Source: an uncultured Bacillota bacterium (GTDB taxonomy: Bacteria > Bacillota_I > Bacilli_A > RFN20 > CAG-288). Taken from it: a stretch of DNA of 64,000 bases. Below are positions 17,508 to 27,182 of this stretch, one piece after another; within the stretch, counting starts at the first letter, position 1; the number at the start of each line of letters is the position of its first letter. The position numbers and the translations under genes are program-made. The stretch spans positions 82,273 to 146,272 of the forward strand of contig CASDVP010000005.1 of NCBI GenBank assembly GCA_949284445.1, read 5' to 3'. The notes beneath the pieces were generated by a model, which made no database searches, was not told the DNA's origin, and saw only the letters and a program-made list of their open reading frames with translations.

Positions 17508-18926
17508 ATGAATTATGATGTTGTGATTGTCGGTTGTGGTCCTTGCGGATATATGTGTGCTTATCGTCTGCTAGAAAAACAACCTAATATTAAAATATTA
17601 ATGCTCGATCGCGGTAAGGACATTTCTAAAAGGACTTGTCCTGTTTTATTGCATCAGCTCAATAGCTGTCCTAAGAATAAAGATGGACAATTTTGTTTAC
17701 CAGCTTGTTCTATGACTTGCGGCTTTGGTGGAGCAGGTGCTTTTTCAGATGGTAAATTTAATATCACTACTCAATTTGGTGGTTGGCTCAATGATTACAT
17801 TTCCGATGAAAAGGTTTTAGAATTGATCAATTATTGTGATGCTGTGAACTTACAATTCGGTGCTACTGATGTCATCACTGACCCATATACTGATGAAGTG
17901 AGAAAGATTGAACAAAAAGCTATCGGTTCTGGTTTGATGCTTTTACGCGCTCGAGTCAGACATATCGGTACTGATGAGAACGTGAAGATTTTACAAAGAA
18001 TCAGAAATGATCTAGCTGAGAGAGGCGTTGAATTTTGCTTTGGTCAACCGGTTGTTGATCTGATTGAAAAAGACGATAAAATCGTCGGTGTAAAATTAAA
18101 GAATGGTGAAGAGATTTCTTCTTCATACGTGGTTATGGGTATCGGAAGAGAAGGATCTACTACACTTCGTAAGATGCTTTCTAGTCACGGGATTGATTTT
18201 GTGAATAATCGTGTTGATATCGGTGTCAGAGTTGAAACCTCAGATGTTATCATGCAAGATATCAACAAATATTTATATGAGGGTAAGTTCATTTATAATT
18301 CTAATCAAGGGACCATCGTCAGAACATTTTGTTCTAATCCATCTGGTCATGTCGTCATCGAAAATGATGACGGTGTCATTTTAGCGAACGGTCATTCCTA
18401 TCGCGATCCGAAATTAGAAAGCCAAAACACCAATTTTGCTTTATTAGTTTCACATAAATTCTCAGAGCCGTTTTCAGATCCTAATCAGTTTGCTAAGGAT
18501 GTTGCCTCGCTTGCTAATCGTTTGGCATGTGGTTCAGTCATCGTTCAAAAATATGGTGATTTAAAACGCGGTAGAAGAAGCACACCTGAAAGGATCAAAA
18601 AAGGCTTTATCAGGCCTACTTTAAAAGAAGCTGTGCCAGGTGACTTAGGTCTTTGCTTACCATATAAGACTCTTGCCTCTATCATCGATATGATCGAAGC
18701 ACTGAATAATGTTACCCCAGGCTTAGCTAATGAACACACTTTGTTATATGGTGTTGAAGCTAAGTTCTATTCAGCTCGACCTTGCTTAGATGAAAAATTA
18801 GAGTGTAAACAGAAAGCCAATTTATATTGCGGTGGTGATGGTGCTGGTATAACTCGTGGATTAGCCCAAGCTGGTGCTTCCGGTGTCTATATTGCTGATA
18901 ATATTTTGTTGAAAGGAAAGTTCTAA
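17508..18926 (+). CDS. NAD(P)/FAD-dependent oxidoreductase
   Basis: 472 aa. The FAD-binding GCGPCG is at residues 9-14. A Cys-rich stretch CPKNKDGQFCLPACSMTCGFGGAGAF spans about 54-79, summarised here as six Cys with a GFGGAGA turn. A C-terminal GGDGAGITRGLAQAGASG binds FAD again. This is the uncharacterised FAD-dependent dehydrogenase family (COG2509-like). The substrate is unknown. It is separated from purA by a single base, so they are an operon; a role in purine metabolism is not implied by the family. Short SD-like GGGAACC before the ATG. Confidence 0.8.
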   Translation: MNYDVVIVGCGPCGYMCAYRLLEKQPNIKILMLDRGKDISKRTCPVLLHQLNSCPKNKDGQFCLPACSMTCGFGGAGAFSDGKFNITTQFGGWLNDYISDEKVLELINYCDAVNLQFGATDVITDPYTDEVRKIEQKAIGSGLMLLRARVRHIGTDENVKILQRIRNDLAERGVEFCFGQPVVDLIEKDDKIVGVKLKNGEEISSSYVVMGIGREGSTTLRKMLSSHGIDFVNNRVDIGVRVETSDVIMQDINKYLYEGKFIYNSNQGTIVRTFCSNPSGHVVIENDDGVILANGHSYRDPKLESQNTNFALLVSHKFSEPFSDPNQFAKDVASLANRLACGSVIVQKYGDLKRGRRSTPERIKKGFIRPTLKEAVPGDLGLCLPYKTLASIIDMIEALNNVTPGLANEHTLLYGVEAKFYSARPCLDEKLECKQKANLYCGGDGAGITRGLAQAGASGVYIADNILLKGKF

Positions 18927-18927
18927 A

Positions 18928-20214
18928 ATGTATAACACGGTATCTATTGAAGGCAGTCAATTCGGTGATGAAGGCAAAGGTAAAATAACTGATTATATCG
19001 CTAATAGAGCTGATATCGTTTGCCGTTATCAAGGCGGTAATAATGCCGGGCATACCGTTGAAGTTAATGGTATCAAACACGCTCTTAGAAGCTTGCCATC
19101 CGGTTGTTTTGTTCCTGGTGTTACTAATGTGATCGCTAATGGCGTAGTGGTCAATCCTTTTGCTTTGTTAGACGAAATAGATGAGAATTTCCACGGACAT
19201 GAATCTGATTTAAAACTACTGATTTCGGATCGTGCTCACTTGATTTTGCCTTATCATATCGCCTTAGATGAAGCTATTGAAAATAATCTTGGCGACAATA
19301 AGATCGGAACTACCCATCGCGGAATCGGTCCATGTTATTCTGATAAAGCCTTGAGATTAGGTATCAGAGTCGGTGATTTATTAGATAAAGAATACCTTTT
19401 GAGCAGATTAAAAACTGTTTTGCCAGTTAAGAACAAAGAACTCATCGCGTTAGGAAAAGACCCGATCGTATTAGATGATTTATATCATTCATTACTTGAA
19501 GTTGCTGAAAAATTAAAGCCTTATATCACAGATACATCTGTATATCTTAATGACGCTATCGATTGCGGTAAGAAAATTGTGTTTGAAGGTGCACAAGGCT
19601 CTTTATTAGATTTAGACCATGGTACATATCCGTTTGTGACTTCTTCATCACCTACTTCTATTTCTATTCCTTTAAACACTGGTATCGCGCCGCAAAAAAT
19701 CAATCGTGTCATCGCCATTATGAAATCATATATGACGAGGGTTGGAGAGGGACCGATGCCTTCTGAACAACATAATGAATGGGGAGATACCATTCGTGAA
19801 AAAGGGCATGAATATGGTGTTGTCACTAAGCGCCCACGTCGTGTCGGTTATCTCGACTTAGTCTTAGTCGGATATACTTGCAGGATTACCGGCGTCACTG
19901 ATTTAGCTATCACATTATTTGATGTCTTGGAAAATGTTTCTGACTTAAAAATCTGTGTTGCTTATGAATTAGACGGTAAAACTATTAAAAATTTACCTGC
20001 TTCTGCAAGTGATTATGCCAGATGCAAACCAATTTATAAAGAGTTTAAAACCATACCAAGTTTTGATAAAACTAAAATAAAGAAATTTACAGATTTACCT
20101 ATTGAAGCACAAGAGTATTTGAACTTTATATCTGATACATTACACGCGCGTATTTCGATATTATCTCTCGGACCTGACCGCACTGAAACTGTTGTCTTCA
20201 ACGATATATTATAA
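18928..20214 (+). CDS. purA: adenylosuccinate synthase
   Basis: 428 aa, full length. N-terminal GSQFGDEGKGKITDY gives the GTP-binding loop with catalytic Asp, followed by GGNNAGHT, THRGIGPCYSDKA (near 132), EGAQGSLLDLDHGTYPFVTSS and TKRPRRVGYLD. It joins IMP and aspartate with GTP to make adenylosuccinate. It follows the FAD oxidoreductase by one base. With hpt upstream and the nucleoside importer, it shows a salvage route to AMP. Confidence 0.97.
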   Translation: MYNTVSIEGSQFGDEGKGKITDYIANRADIVCRYQGGNNAGHTVEVNGIKHALRSLPSGCFVPGVTNVIANGVVVNPFALLDEIDENFHGHESDLKLLISDRAHLILPYHIALDEAIENNLGDNKIGTTHRGIGPCYSDKALRLGIRVGDLLDKEYLLSRLKTVLPVKNKELIALGKDPIVLDDLYHSLLEVAEKLKPYITDTSVYLNDAIDCGKKIVFEGAQGSLLDLDHGTYPFVTSSSPTSISIPLNTGIAPQKINRVIAIMKSYMTRVGEGPMPSEQHNEWGDTIREKGHEYGVVTKRPRRVGYLDLVLVGYTCRITGVTDLAITLFDVLENVSDLKICVAYELDGKTIKNLPASASDYARCKPIYKEFKTIPSFDKTKIKKFTDLPIEAQEYLNFISDTLHARISILSLGPDRTETVVFNDIL

Positions 20215-20221
20215 AAATTAA

Positions 20222-20256
20222 AAAATTGTATCTGACCTGACCGCCAGATACAATTT
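20222..20256. terminator. bidirectional terminator purA/cysS
   Basis: AAAATTGTATCTG and its complement (ends about 20222 and 20256) form a long stem with a short GC loop (ACCTGACCGC). A on one side and T on the other let it end both convergent genes. Confidence 0.85.
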
Positions 20257-20259
20257 TAT

Positions 20260-21606
20260 TTATAAGATACCTAATTCTAGGATATGAGAACGGTATTTAT
20301 CACTGGTCTCATAATCTTTCTTTTCTCTTGCTTCCTGATACAGATTATAGATTCGTTTATCTTCATCCGTCAGATGTTTTATTTCTAGTTTGAAGCCTAA
20401 GATTGTTAATAATTTCTGATATGTGAAAGTGAGCGAAGAGATTTGATCGTAATCTTTATCTTTTTTCATCATAAGACCATTTAATTCTTTGGTCAGTCTA
20501 TCAATGACTGCTATCGCGTTAGAAACATTTAAGTCATGTGCTAAAGCATCCATAAATTCCTCATAGTATTCGCTTCTAAGTCCTTCGCATGTGAGATTAT
20601 GTAAGTCTAATTGATGGATGGCTTTATTTAATGTTTGATAATATCGGTTAAATTGTTTTTCAGCAGCCTGTAAATTTTCTTCTGTGTAATTGATAGGTGC
20701 TCGGTAATGAGTGGATAAGAAGAACAATCTGACAGCATTTCCAGAGAATCTGTTTAAAACATCTTTTGCTAAGATTGAATTACCTAATGATTTTGACATT
20801 TTGACACCATTAGTCAGTAAAAAGCCCACATGCATCCAATAATTTGCAAGTCGTGTATGATTGATAGCTTCGGATTGTGCTATTTCATTTTCATGATGCG
20901 GGAATTTTAAATCAAAACCACCGCCGTGAATATCGATCAAAGGTTGATGAAAAACATTGTTGACCATGACTACACATTCGGTATGCCAACCCGGTCTTCC
21001 ACGTCCTAAAATCGTATCGAATTTGATACCGTCATCATCAGTTAATTTCCATAAAGCAAAATCTAAGGAGTTTTCTTTCTGAGAATTGACATCGATGCGT
21101 TTACCAGCTTCTAAATCATCAATATTTTGATTTGATAAGGTGCCATAATTTTTAATTTTAGACACGCGAAAATATATATCATCTTTAGTTCTATAGGCGG
21201 TATCATTATCAAGCATCTGTTGGATGAAATTAGCCATTTTGTCGATATATTCGCTGGCTTTAGGATGATCATATAGAGGTAGAATGTTTAGTTTATTTAA
21301 GCAATCCTCATAAGCCTTGATATAGAAACTTGATAATTCTTTTTCAGTTTTATGTTCTTTTTGCGCTTCTTTGATGATTTTGTCATCGATATCAGTATAG
21401 TTAGAAACACACTTGACTTCATAACCGATTTCCGTAAGGAATCTTGTCAGCAAATCAAAAGTGATGGTCGGTCTAAAATTGCCTAGATGCACGTAATTGT
21501 AAACAGTAGGACCGCAATAATAAATATCGACTTCATCATCTCTCAACGGTTTGAATTCTTTGACCTTTTTCTCATAAGTATCATATAAATACACTTGCTT
21601 TTTCAT
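20260..21606 (-). CDS. cysS: cysteinyl-tRNA synthetase
   Basis: 448 aa, slightly short for the family. CGPTVYNYVHLGNFRP (residues 30-45) holds the zinc Cys and a HIGH-type VHLGN. WHTECVVM and HHENEIAQSE supply the other zinc ligands, and KMSKSLGN (near 268) is the KMSKS loop. It charges tRNA-Cys. Its ATG overlaps the preceding ABC exporter stop as ATGA, so it is the last gene of the rimO-exporter-cysS operon. No T-box leader can be present because the start lies within the previous gene. Confidence 0.96.
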   Translation of the reverse strand: MKKQVYLYDTYEKKVKEFKPLRDDEVDIYYCGPTVYNYVHLGNFRPTITFDLLTRFLTEIGYEVKCVSNYTDIDDKIIKEAQKEHKTEKELSSFYIKAYEDCLNKLNILPLYDHPKASEYIDKMANFIQQMLDNDTAYRTKDDIYFRVSKIKNYGTLSNQNIDDLEAGKRIDVNSQKENSLDFALWKLTDDDGIKFDTILGRGRPGWHTECVVMVNNVFHQPLIDIHGGGFDLKFPHHENEIAQSEAINHTRLANYWMHVGFLLTNGVKMSKSLGNSILAKDVLNRFSGNAVRLFFLSTHYRAPINYTEENLQAAEKQFNRYYQTLNKAIHQLDLHNLTCEGLRSEYYEEFMDALAHDLNVSNAIAVIDRLTKELNGLMMKKDKDYDQISSLTFTYQKLLTILGFKLEIKHLTDEDKRIYNLYQEAREKKDYETSDKYRSHILELGIL

Positions 21607-23417
21607 ATGTTCTTCTCCACGAGTTGTCCGACTTTTTTAGCCATGTTTTGTAATCTATATAAATTATAATAAGCACCCTTTAATTTTAGCAAATCTTGAT
21701 GATTTCCGCGCTCGATAATTTCACCTTTATTGACGACAAATATGATATCGGCATGCTTGATAGTTGATAGACGATGAGCGACGATGATCATTGTGCCGAT
21801 CTCCCGCATTTTGATGAGGTTAGATTGGATTAAGCTCTCAGTCTCAGTGTCGATATTGGCAGTAGCTTCATCTAATAATATAAGCGATGGGTGATAGATC
21901 AAAGTTCGTGCAAATGAGATCAATTGGCGTTGACCAGCTGAGAAATTTTCACCTCTTTCAGTGACAAGTTCATCATACTGTTTAGGAAGCCTTTCAATAA
22001 ACTTGTCAGCACCAACATATTTAGCAGCAGAAATCACTTCATCTTTAGTGATATCTTTCGCTTCTAAAGATATATTAGAACTGATTGTACCTGAAAATAG
22101 GAAGACGTCCTGAAGCATGATACCAATGTTTCTTCTCAGACATTCGAGTGAATATTTTTTAATATCGATATCATCGATTAAGATTTCACCTTTGTTAGCA
22201 TCATAGACACGCGAGATCAATGAGATGATAGTTGATTTACCAGCACCAGTTGCTCCGACAAAAGCAGCAGTTTGGCCTGGTAAGATGACAAATGAAACAT
22301 CTTTTAGAACGTAATCATCACCTTCATAGGCGAAATAAACATGTTTAAATTCTATTTTGCCTTTGAATGTCGGAACGTCGATCGTTTCCTTATCATCGGT
22401 GATTTCAGGCGCGATCTCTAAGATTCCTTCAGTTCTTTCAGCCGAAGACAAAATAGATTGGAACTGATTTAACAGTTGAGTGATCGTTTGTATCGGTGAA
22501 AAGAATTGAGTGGAATATGAATATAATAGATTAAAATCACCGACCAACATGGTGGAATTATATAAAGAAGGCACGCCAAAGGCGATGATGATTAAAACAC
22601 AGCTCATCTGTAACAAATACATCAATGGATAGAATATTGCAAAAAGGTTTTGACTCTTTAAATAAGTGCGTTTGATCTCTTCATTGGCTTTATCAAATTC
22701 TTTGACTTTTCTCTCTTCTTTTCCATAAGTTTGTATCAATTTGACTCCTGAAAATGACTCGGATAAAAATGCATTCATTTTCGAGATCGCTTTCTTTTCA
22801 CCTCGGTAATAAATCTTAGCTTTTTTCCTAAAGAAATAGGAGAATAAAAATACGACTGGAAAATAAGCGAGGAAGATCAAACCATATAGACCGACAGAAG
22901 AGATAGAAACTATGATGATAGTGATAAGAGTGATTATCGCTTTTAAAAACTGTGGTAAAACATCGGAAAAGAAAGTAGATATATTTTGAGTATCATTAGT
23001 GATACGAGTGACGTAAGAACCAATCGGAATAGATTTTAATTGCCCTTGAGATAAAGATAAGACGTGGTCGAACAATTTATTTCGGATATCATTGACGATC
23101 TGTTGACCAAGTTTTTTTAGTTCTAAGTTCAAAAAATAAGTTGAGATAGCAGAAACGAGCATCGTTAAAGCATCGCCTAGAACTAACAAGATGATCAATG
23201 ATGAAAGATTTTCTTGTTCAGGATTATCGATAGCGTTTAATAAAAAGCGCATGATCAGCGGTTCTAAATTAAAAAGGAAAGTAGTTAAAAGTGAAGCGAG
23301 TAAAACGATTATGAAACGTTTTTTATACGGGCTAAAATAACCTGAAAATCTCTTGAGAATAGTGAAATCTTTCAGTGAATATTGTTTGGTTTCTAATTCT
23401 TCTTGAAAATTAGACAT
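21603..23417 (-). CDS. heterodimeric ABC exporter, catalytic half
   Basis: 604 aa: six membrane helices (about 35-330) then an ATPase domain. Walker A GATGAGKST near 389, signature FSAGQRQ, Walker B LILLDEATANID with the catalytic Glu, and the H-loop in VAHRLS. The signature has Ala for Gly. Together with the next gene upstream, which has Asp for the Glu, it forms a heterodimer of the BmrCD/EfrAB kind, with this half keeping the catalytic Glu. Multidrug or lipid export is typical; the substrate is unknown. GGAGGTG precedes the ATG and the gene overlaps its partner by 8 nt. Confidence 0.85.
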   Translation of the reverse strand: MSNFQEELETKQYSLKDFTILKRFSGYFSPYKKRFIIVLLASLLTTFLFNLEPLIMRFLLNAIDNPEQENLSSLIILLVLGDALTMLVSAISTYFLNLELKKLGQQIVNDIRNKLFDHVLSLSQGQLKSIPIGSYVTRITNDTQNISTFFSDVLPQFLKAIITLITIIIVSISSVGLYGLIFLAYFPVVFLFSYFFRKKAKIYYRGEKKAISKMNAFLSESFSGVKLIQTYGKEERKVKEFDKANEEIKRTYLKSQNLFAIFYPLMYLLQMSCVLIIIAFGVPSLYNSTMLVGDFNLLYSYSTQFFSPIQTITQLLNQFQSILSSAERTEGILEIAPEITDDKETIDVPTFKGKIEFKHVYFAYEGDDYVLKDVSFVILPGQTAAFVGATGAGKSTIISLISRVYDANKGEILIDDIDIKKYSLECLRRNIGIMLQDVFLFSGTISSNISLEAKDITKDEVISAAKYVGADKFIERLPKQYDELVTERGENFSAGQRQLISFARTLIYHPSLILLDEATANIDTETESLIQSNLIKMREIGTMIIVAHRLSTIKHADIIFVVNKGEIIERGNHQDLLKLKGAYYNLYRLQNMAKKVGQLVEKNI

Positions 23418-25233
23418 TATTCACCTCCTTCTCAAGCTCTTGAAGTTGAACGATGTCATGATAAAGCTGACAATTTTTAAGAAGTTCAGCATGTTTACCT
23501 TGAGCGATGATTTCACCTTTATCCATGACTAAAATCAAATCTGCATCCTCAATCGCAGAAATGCGGTGAGCGATGATAAAGGTTGTCAGTTTGTTTCTAA
23601 ATGCTTTGATGTTTTTTAAGATGCGTTTTTCAGTATCAGCATCAACAGCCGAAAGAGAATCATCTAAAATTAAAATAGAAGGATTTTTATAAATAGCCCG
23701 AGCTATAGAGATTCTTTGTCTCTGACCACCAGACAAAGAAGAACCTTTTTCTTTAACAAAAGTATCATAACCATCTGAAAAGCCTTCTATGTCTTTATCA
23801 ATACAAGCGAATTTAGCCGCTTCCTTAACTTTATTTATATCACATCGATCTGGTTCATCTTCTGAGAAAGCGATCGAATATTTTAATGGACCAGAAAACA
23901 GAAATGCGTTTTGTGAAACAATCCCGATATGTTTTCTCAGATCTTCTTTACGCCAATCATTTATATCTATATCATCGATAAATAAAGTTTTTTCGGGGAC
24001 ATTATAAAGCTTCAGCATCAGGTTAACCAACGTGGATTTGCCTTCTCCAGTACGGCCGATAATTCCGATTGTTTGACCAGGAAAAGCCGTGAAACTGATA
24101 TTGTTTAATGCATTGATCGAACCATCTGGATATTTGAAAGACAGATCTTTAAACTGGACTTTTCCTATCAAATCATCTCGTAAAATAGCATCCTTTTTAT
24201 CTTTAACATCTTGTTGAACATCAAATATTTCTGAAATTCTTTTATAAGCTCCTCGCCCTCTTGATATATAGTCGATCAGCATTCCACCAGCAAACATCGG
24301 CCAGATCAATGCATCATAATATCCGGCATACGTGATGAGATCACCCGATTGTTTGATATTATCAGTAGGGAAGAAACCGGTATTGATGATTGAAAAAGCC
24401 GCCATGGAAATCATCAAGCCGAAGAAGATGGTGATAAAAGTGTTGATACCTAAATCGATGAGCGAAGAATAACGTAGATAATTGATAGAAGTATCTTTGG
24501 CTTTTAAGCTGAGATGTCTAAAATGATAGCTTTTCTCTTTTTCTTTGATAAAAGCTTTTATCACTTGAAAGCCTTGTAAACTTTCTTCGGTATAATCGGA
24601 TAAGTCTTCAAATGCATCCGAGGAAATCTTAAACTTTTGACTTTCAAATTTTCCGACGACAGCACCGAAAACGATAAAAAATAAGAGCGGTATCGCTGAG
24701 ATCAAAGTGATTTGCCAACTCATCAAAAACATATAAATGAAAGCAGTGCAGCCTAAGACCAATAGGTCGACTAAAAAGATGAGACCATCTGAAAAGACCA
24801 TTTTGATAGTTTGTAAATCATTGGTGAAATATGATAGTAGACCACCGACTTTTTTATTTTTGAAATAAGTTATGGAAAGAGTTTGAATATGGACAAACAT
24901 CTCTTTTCTTAAATCGCATTCAATATATGCTCCGATATGTGCTGAAGCATATCGCCAACTCATTCTACCTAACACAATGATCACCGTTATGATCAGTATG
25001 GAGATGACTAACTTAAAAAAATCAGTCTCATAAAATGCGATATCAGAAGTCGAATACATGATAAATGAAATCTGATTGGTGATTTTATCTGGTGTCAATT
25101 TATTTACGACTTCACCGATAATTTTAGGAACGAGAAGTTGAACTAGATCGACTATCGTATCAGCGACGATGATGTATAAAAAAAGATACCAGTATTTTTT
25201 GTAATACTTATTTAAATATTTACCAAAAAGCAT
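23410..25233 (-). CDS. heterodimeric ABC exporter, degenerate half
   Basis: 607 aa from ATG 25231-25233; a TTG at 25242 is an alternative start and neither has a clear ribosome site, so translation is probably coupled to rimO, which ends 12 bp upstream. Six membrane helices precede the ATPase domain: Walker A GRTGEGKST, signature LSGGQRQRIS, Walker B ILILDDSLSAVD, in which Asp replaces the catalytic Glu. This is the pattern of the non-catalytic half of heterodimeric exporters. The partner is the next gene, which overlaps it by 8 nt. Confidence 0.84.
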   Translation of the reverse strand: MLFGKYLNKYYKKYWYLFLYIIVADTIVDLVQLLVPKIIGEVVNKLTPDKITNQISFIMYSTSDIAFYETDFFKLVISILIITVIIVLGRMSWRYASAHIGAYIECDLRKEMFVHIQTLSITYFKNKKVGGLLSYFTNDLQTIKMVFSDGLIFLVDLLVLGCTAFIYMFLMSWQITLISAIPLLFFIVFGAVVGKFESQKFKISSDAFEDLSDYTEESLQGFQVIKAFIKEKEKSYHFRHLSLKAKDTSINYLRYSSLIDLGINTFITIFFGLMISMAAFSIINTGFFPTDNIKQSGDLITYAGYYDALIWPMFAGGMLIDYISRGRGAYKRISEIFDVQQDVKDKKDAILRDDLIGKVQFKDLSFKYPDGSINALNNISFTAFPGQTIGIIGRTGEGKSTLVNLMLKLYNVPEKTLFIDDIDINDWRKEDLRKHIGIVSQNAFLFSGPLKYSIAFSEDEPDRCDINKVKEAAKFACIDKDIEGFSDGYDTFVKEKGSSLSGGQRQRISIARAIYKNPSILILDDSLSAVDADTEKRILKNIKAFRNKLTTFIIAHRISAIEDADLILVMDKGEIIAQGKHAELLKNCQLYHDIVQLQELEKEVNNV

Positions 25234-25245
25234 AATAAACAAAGA

Positions 25246-26541
25246 TTAAGAACGTAAGATTTCAGTGACTTCACCTTCTAAATCATAGACAAAAGCATTG
25301 ACAACTTTTGCCATGACTAAATCTCCTTCTTTTAACGGAACCTTAGAATATAATCTCATCTGACCATCAATATCATCGCTAGCATAAAGATTATTGATGC
25401 AACCATAAGTTAAAGTTGCTGGATCATAATCAGTGATCAAGCACTTAAACTCTTGTCCGATGCGCTGTTTATTTAATTGATAAGAGATCTTTTTCTGTAA
25501 TTTCATGACGGCATTATACCTAGCACGTTTGATCTTTTGTGGGATTTGGTCAGGAAATTTAGCCCCAGGTGTTCCCTCTTCAGGAGAATACATAAAACAA
25601 CCTAAGTGATAAAATTTAATCTTTTCAATCTGTTTTAATACTTCCGCAAAATCCTCATCGGTTTCTGATGGAAAACCGACCATTATTGTTGTTCTTAAAA
25701 CTGCATTTGGAACTCTCTTTCTAAACTTAGTGATCAAATCGATGATATCTTTTTCAGTTCCTCTTCTTCCCATGTGTTTGAGGATCTTATCCGAGAAGTG
25801 TTGAACAGGTAGATCAAAATATGGAGTGATGTTTTCTTTATTATATAAATCGATCAATTCATCAGTGACTTCATCAGGATATAAATACATCAATTTTACG
25901 AAATCAAAATTGGGATGCTTAATTATTTCTTTAACCAAATCGACAAGTGAATGATTGATATCACGACCATACATAGATGTATCTTGAGATATGACAGTTA
26001 ACGAGCGGATACCTTCTTTATCAAAAATATCTAGTTCTTTTTTTAAGACTTCAAACGGAACCGATTTAAATCTTCCTCGGATATAGGGAATCGCACAGAA
26101 AGTGCAAAAATTATTGCATCCATCTGAGATTCTTAAATAAGCTTGTCTTTTTGGTGAGATGAAACTTCGTTTAGTAGGATTGATCTTTCCAGTCAGTTTT
26201 TTTCCTTTTAAAATTGTTGAGAAAACTTCACCGAAGCGATGATAATCTTCTAATGGTATCCATAAGCTGACTTCAGGAATCTCCTTTTTTAGTTCCTCAA
26301 GATATCTTGTAGCTAAGCAACCGGTGACGACAACTGGTTTGTGATATTCGACCATCTCTAAAATGGCATCGATGGATTCTTTTTTTGCAGCATCGATAAA
26401 GCCACAGGTGTTGACCAGAATGATATCAGCTAAATGAGGATCTGAAACGGTTTCAAAACCATTTATTTTTAAATATGCTAAAATCTCCTCTAAATCAACT
26501 TGATTCTTAGCACAACCTAAGGAAACAATACCAATATTCAT
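25246..26541 (-). CDS. rimO: ribosomal protein S12 methylthiotransferase
   Basis: 431 aa. An N-terminal UPF0004 domain has SLGCAKNQVD and NTCGF and CLATRYLEEL cysteines for one 4Fe-4S cluster. The radical SAM CNNFCTFCAIP motif (near 142-152) holds the second, and a C-terminal TRAM domain follows. The YLRISDGCNNFCTFCAIPYI context and length favour RimO, which methylthiolates Asp of ribosomal protein S12, over MiaB. Start: AAGGAGG lies 5 nt before the second of two adjacent ATG codons, so 26541 is chosen over 26544. Confidence 0.92.
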   Translation of the reverse strand: MNIGIVSLGCAKNQVDLEEILAYLKINGFETVSDPHLADIILVNTCGFIDAAKKESIDAILEMVEYHKPVVVTGCLATRYLEELKKEIPEVSLWIPLEDYHRFGEVFSTILKGKKLTGKINPTKRSFISPKRQAYLRISDGCNNFCTFCAIPYIRGRFKSVPFEVLKKELDIFDKEGIRSLTVISQDTSMYGRDINHSLVDLVKEIIKHPNFDFVKLMYLYPDEVTDELIDLYNKENITPYFDLPVQHFSDKILKHMGRRGTEKDIIDLITKFRKRVPNAVLRTTIMVGFPSETDEDFAEVLKQIEKIKFYHLGCFMYSPEEGTPGAKFPDQIPQKIKRARYNAVMKLQKKISYQLNKQRIGQEFKCLITDYDPATLTYGCINNLYASDDIDGQMRLYSKVPLKEGDLVMAKVVNAFVYDLEGEVTEILRS

Positions 26542-26603
26542 CATAGCCTCCTTACAAACGAGATAATTTTAAGTTAAATATACGAATAAAACAATAATAT
26601 CTG

Positions 26604-27149
26604 TCAAAGAATTCGATTTATCGTTCTGATTATTCGGCTGAATGGGGTGGTAGGCTCATATCTTTTCACAATATTTCCGTATTTATCTATGATGAAAAAG
26701 GTGAAATTCCATTTGATTTTAGAGTTTTTCAGATAAAAAGGATCATTTTTCTTAACGATACTGGTGAGAGTAGGTGTAAATGCGTTTAGTTTATCAAAGC
26801 CTTGAAATTTGGTATTCATTTCTAAATAGGCAAATAACGGTTCTTTATTCATGTCGTGAAGAGAGATACGTTTGGTTCTGATAAATGAAGTTTTATATCT
26901 TTTATCTATCTCCGCATTGAATTCAGAGTCCTTGTAACTGCTCAAGTCAGTAAATGTATCACTAGGAAAATCGATCACTTCTAAGCCGAGATGATGTAGT
27001 GAGTGATATGCATCTTGAATATCGATATAATAATCGCTCAAATAGCATAGCGGTGAAGAATTAAAGATCAATAATGTTTTTCCTTTTAAGGATTCTAATG
27101 AAATCAATCGATCGTCTTTAAGCGTCACATAAAAATCATAGATATTCAT
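26604..27149 (-). CDS. divergent glutathione peroxidase-like protein
   Basis: 181 aa with the thioredoxin-like plan of GPx/BsaA proteins. The peroxidatic Cys is present at residue 35 (LLIFNSSPLCYL aligns with the family's LLIVNTASKCGF). Trp147-Asn148 (KWNF) and the closing KRYEPTTPF also match. The usual FPCNQF motif has become FPSDTF (61-66), so the catalytic Gln and the resolving Cys are absent. Peroxide reduction by thioredoxin is the family's bacterial role; here activity is uncertain. It lies between the two exporter pairs, 34 nt after the catalytic half of the second pair. Confidence 0.65.
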   Translation of the reverse strand: MNIYDFYVTLKDDRLISLESLKGKTLLIFNSSPLCYLSDYYIDIQDAYHSLHHLGLEVIDFPSDTFTDLSSYKDSEFNAEIDKRYKTSFIRTKRISLHDMNKEPLFAYLEMNTKFQGFDKLNAFTPTLTSIVKKNDPFYLKNSKIKWNFTFFIIDKYGNIVKRYEPTTPFSRIIRTINRIL

Positions 27150-27182
27150 ATGAGAAAAGTGAGATTAAATACCTCAACAGCT

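Noticed and set aside
20260..21606. T-box leader for cysS
   Set aside because: The start codon overlaps the preceding gene; there is no leader in which a T-box could lie.
25233..25242. TTG start for the degenerate exporter half
   Set aside because: No ribosome site distinguishes it; ATG 25233 preferred, though not proven.
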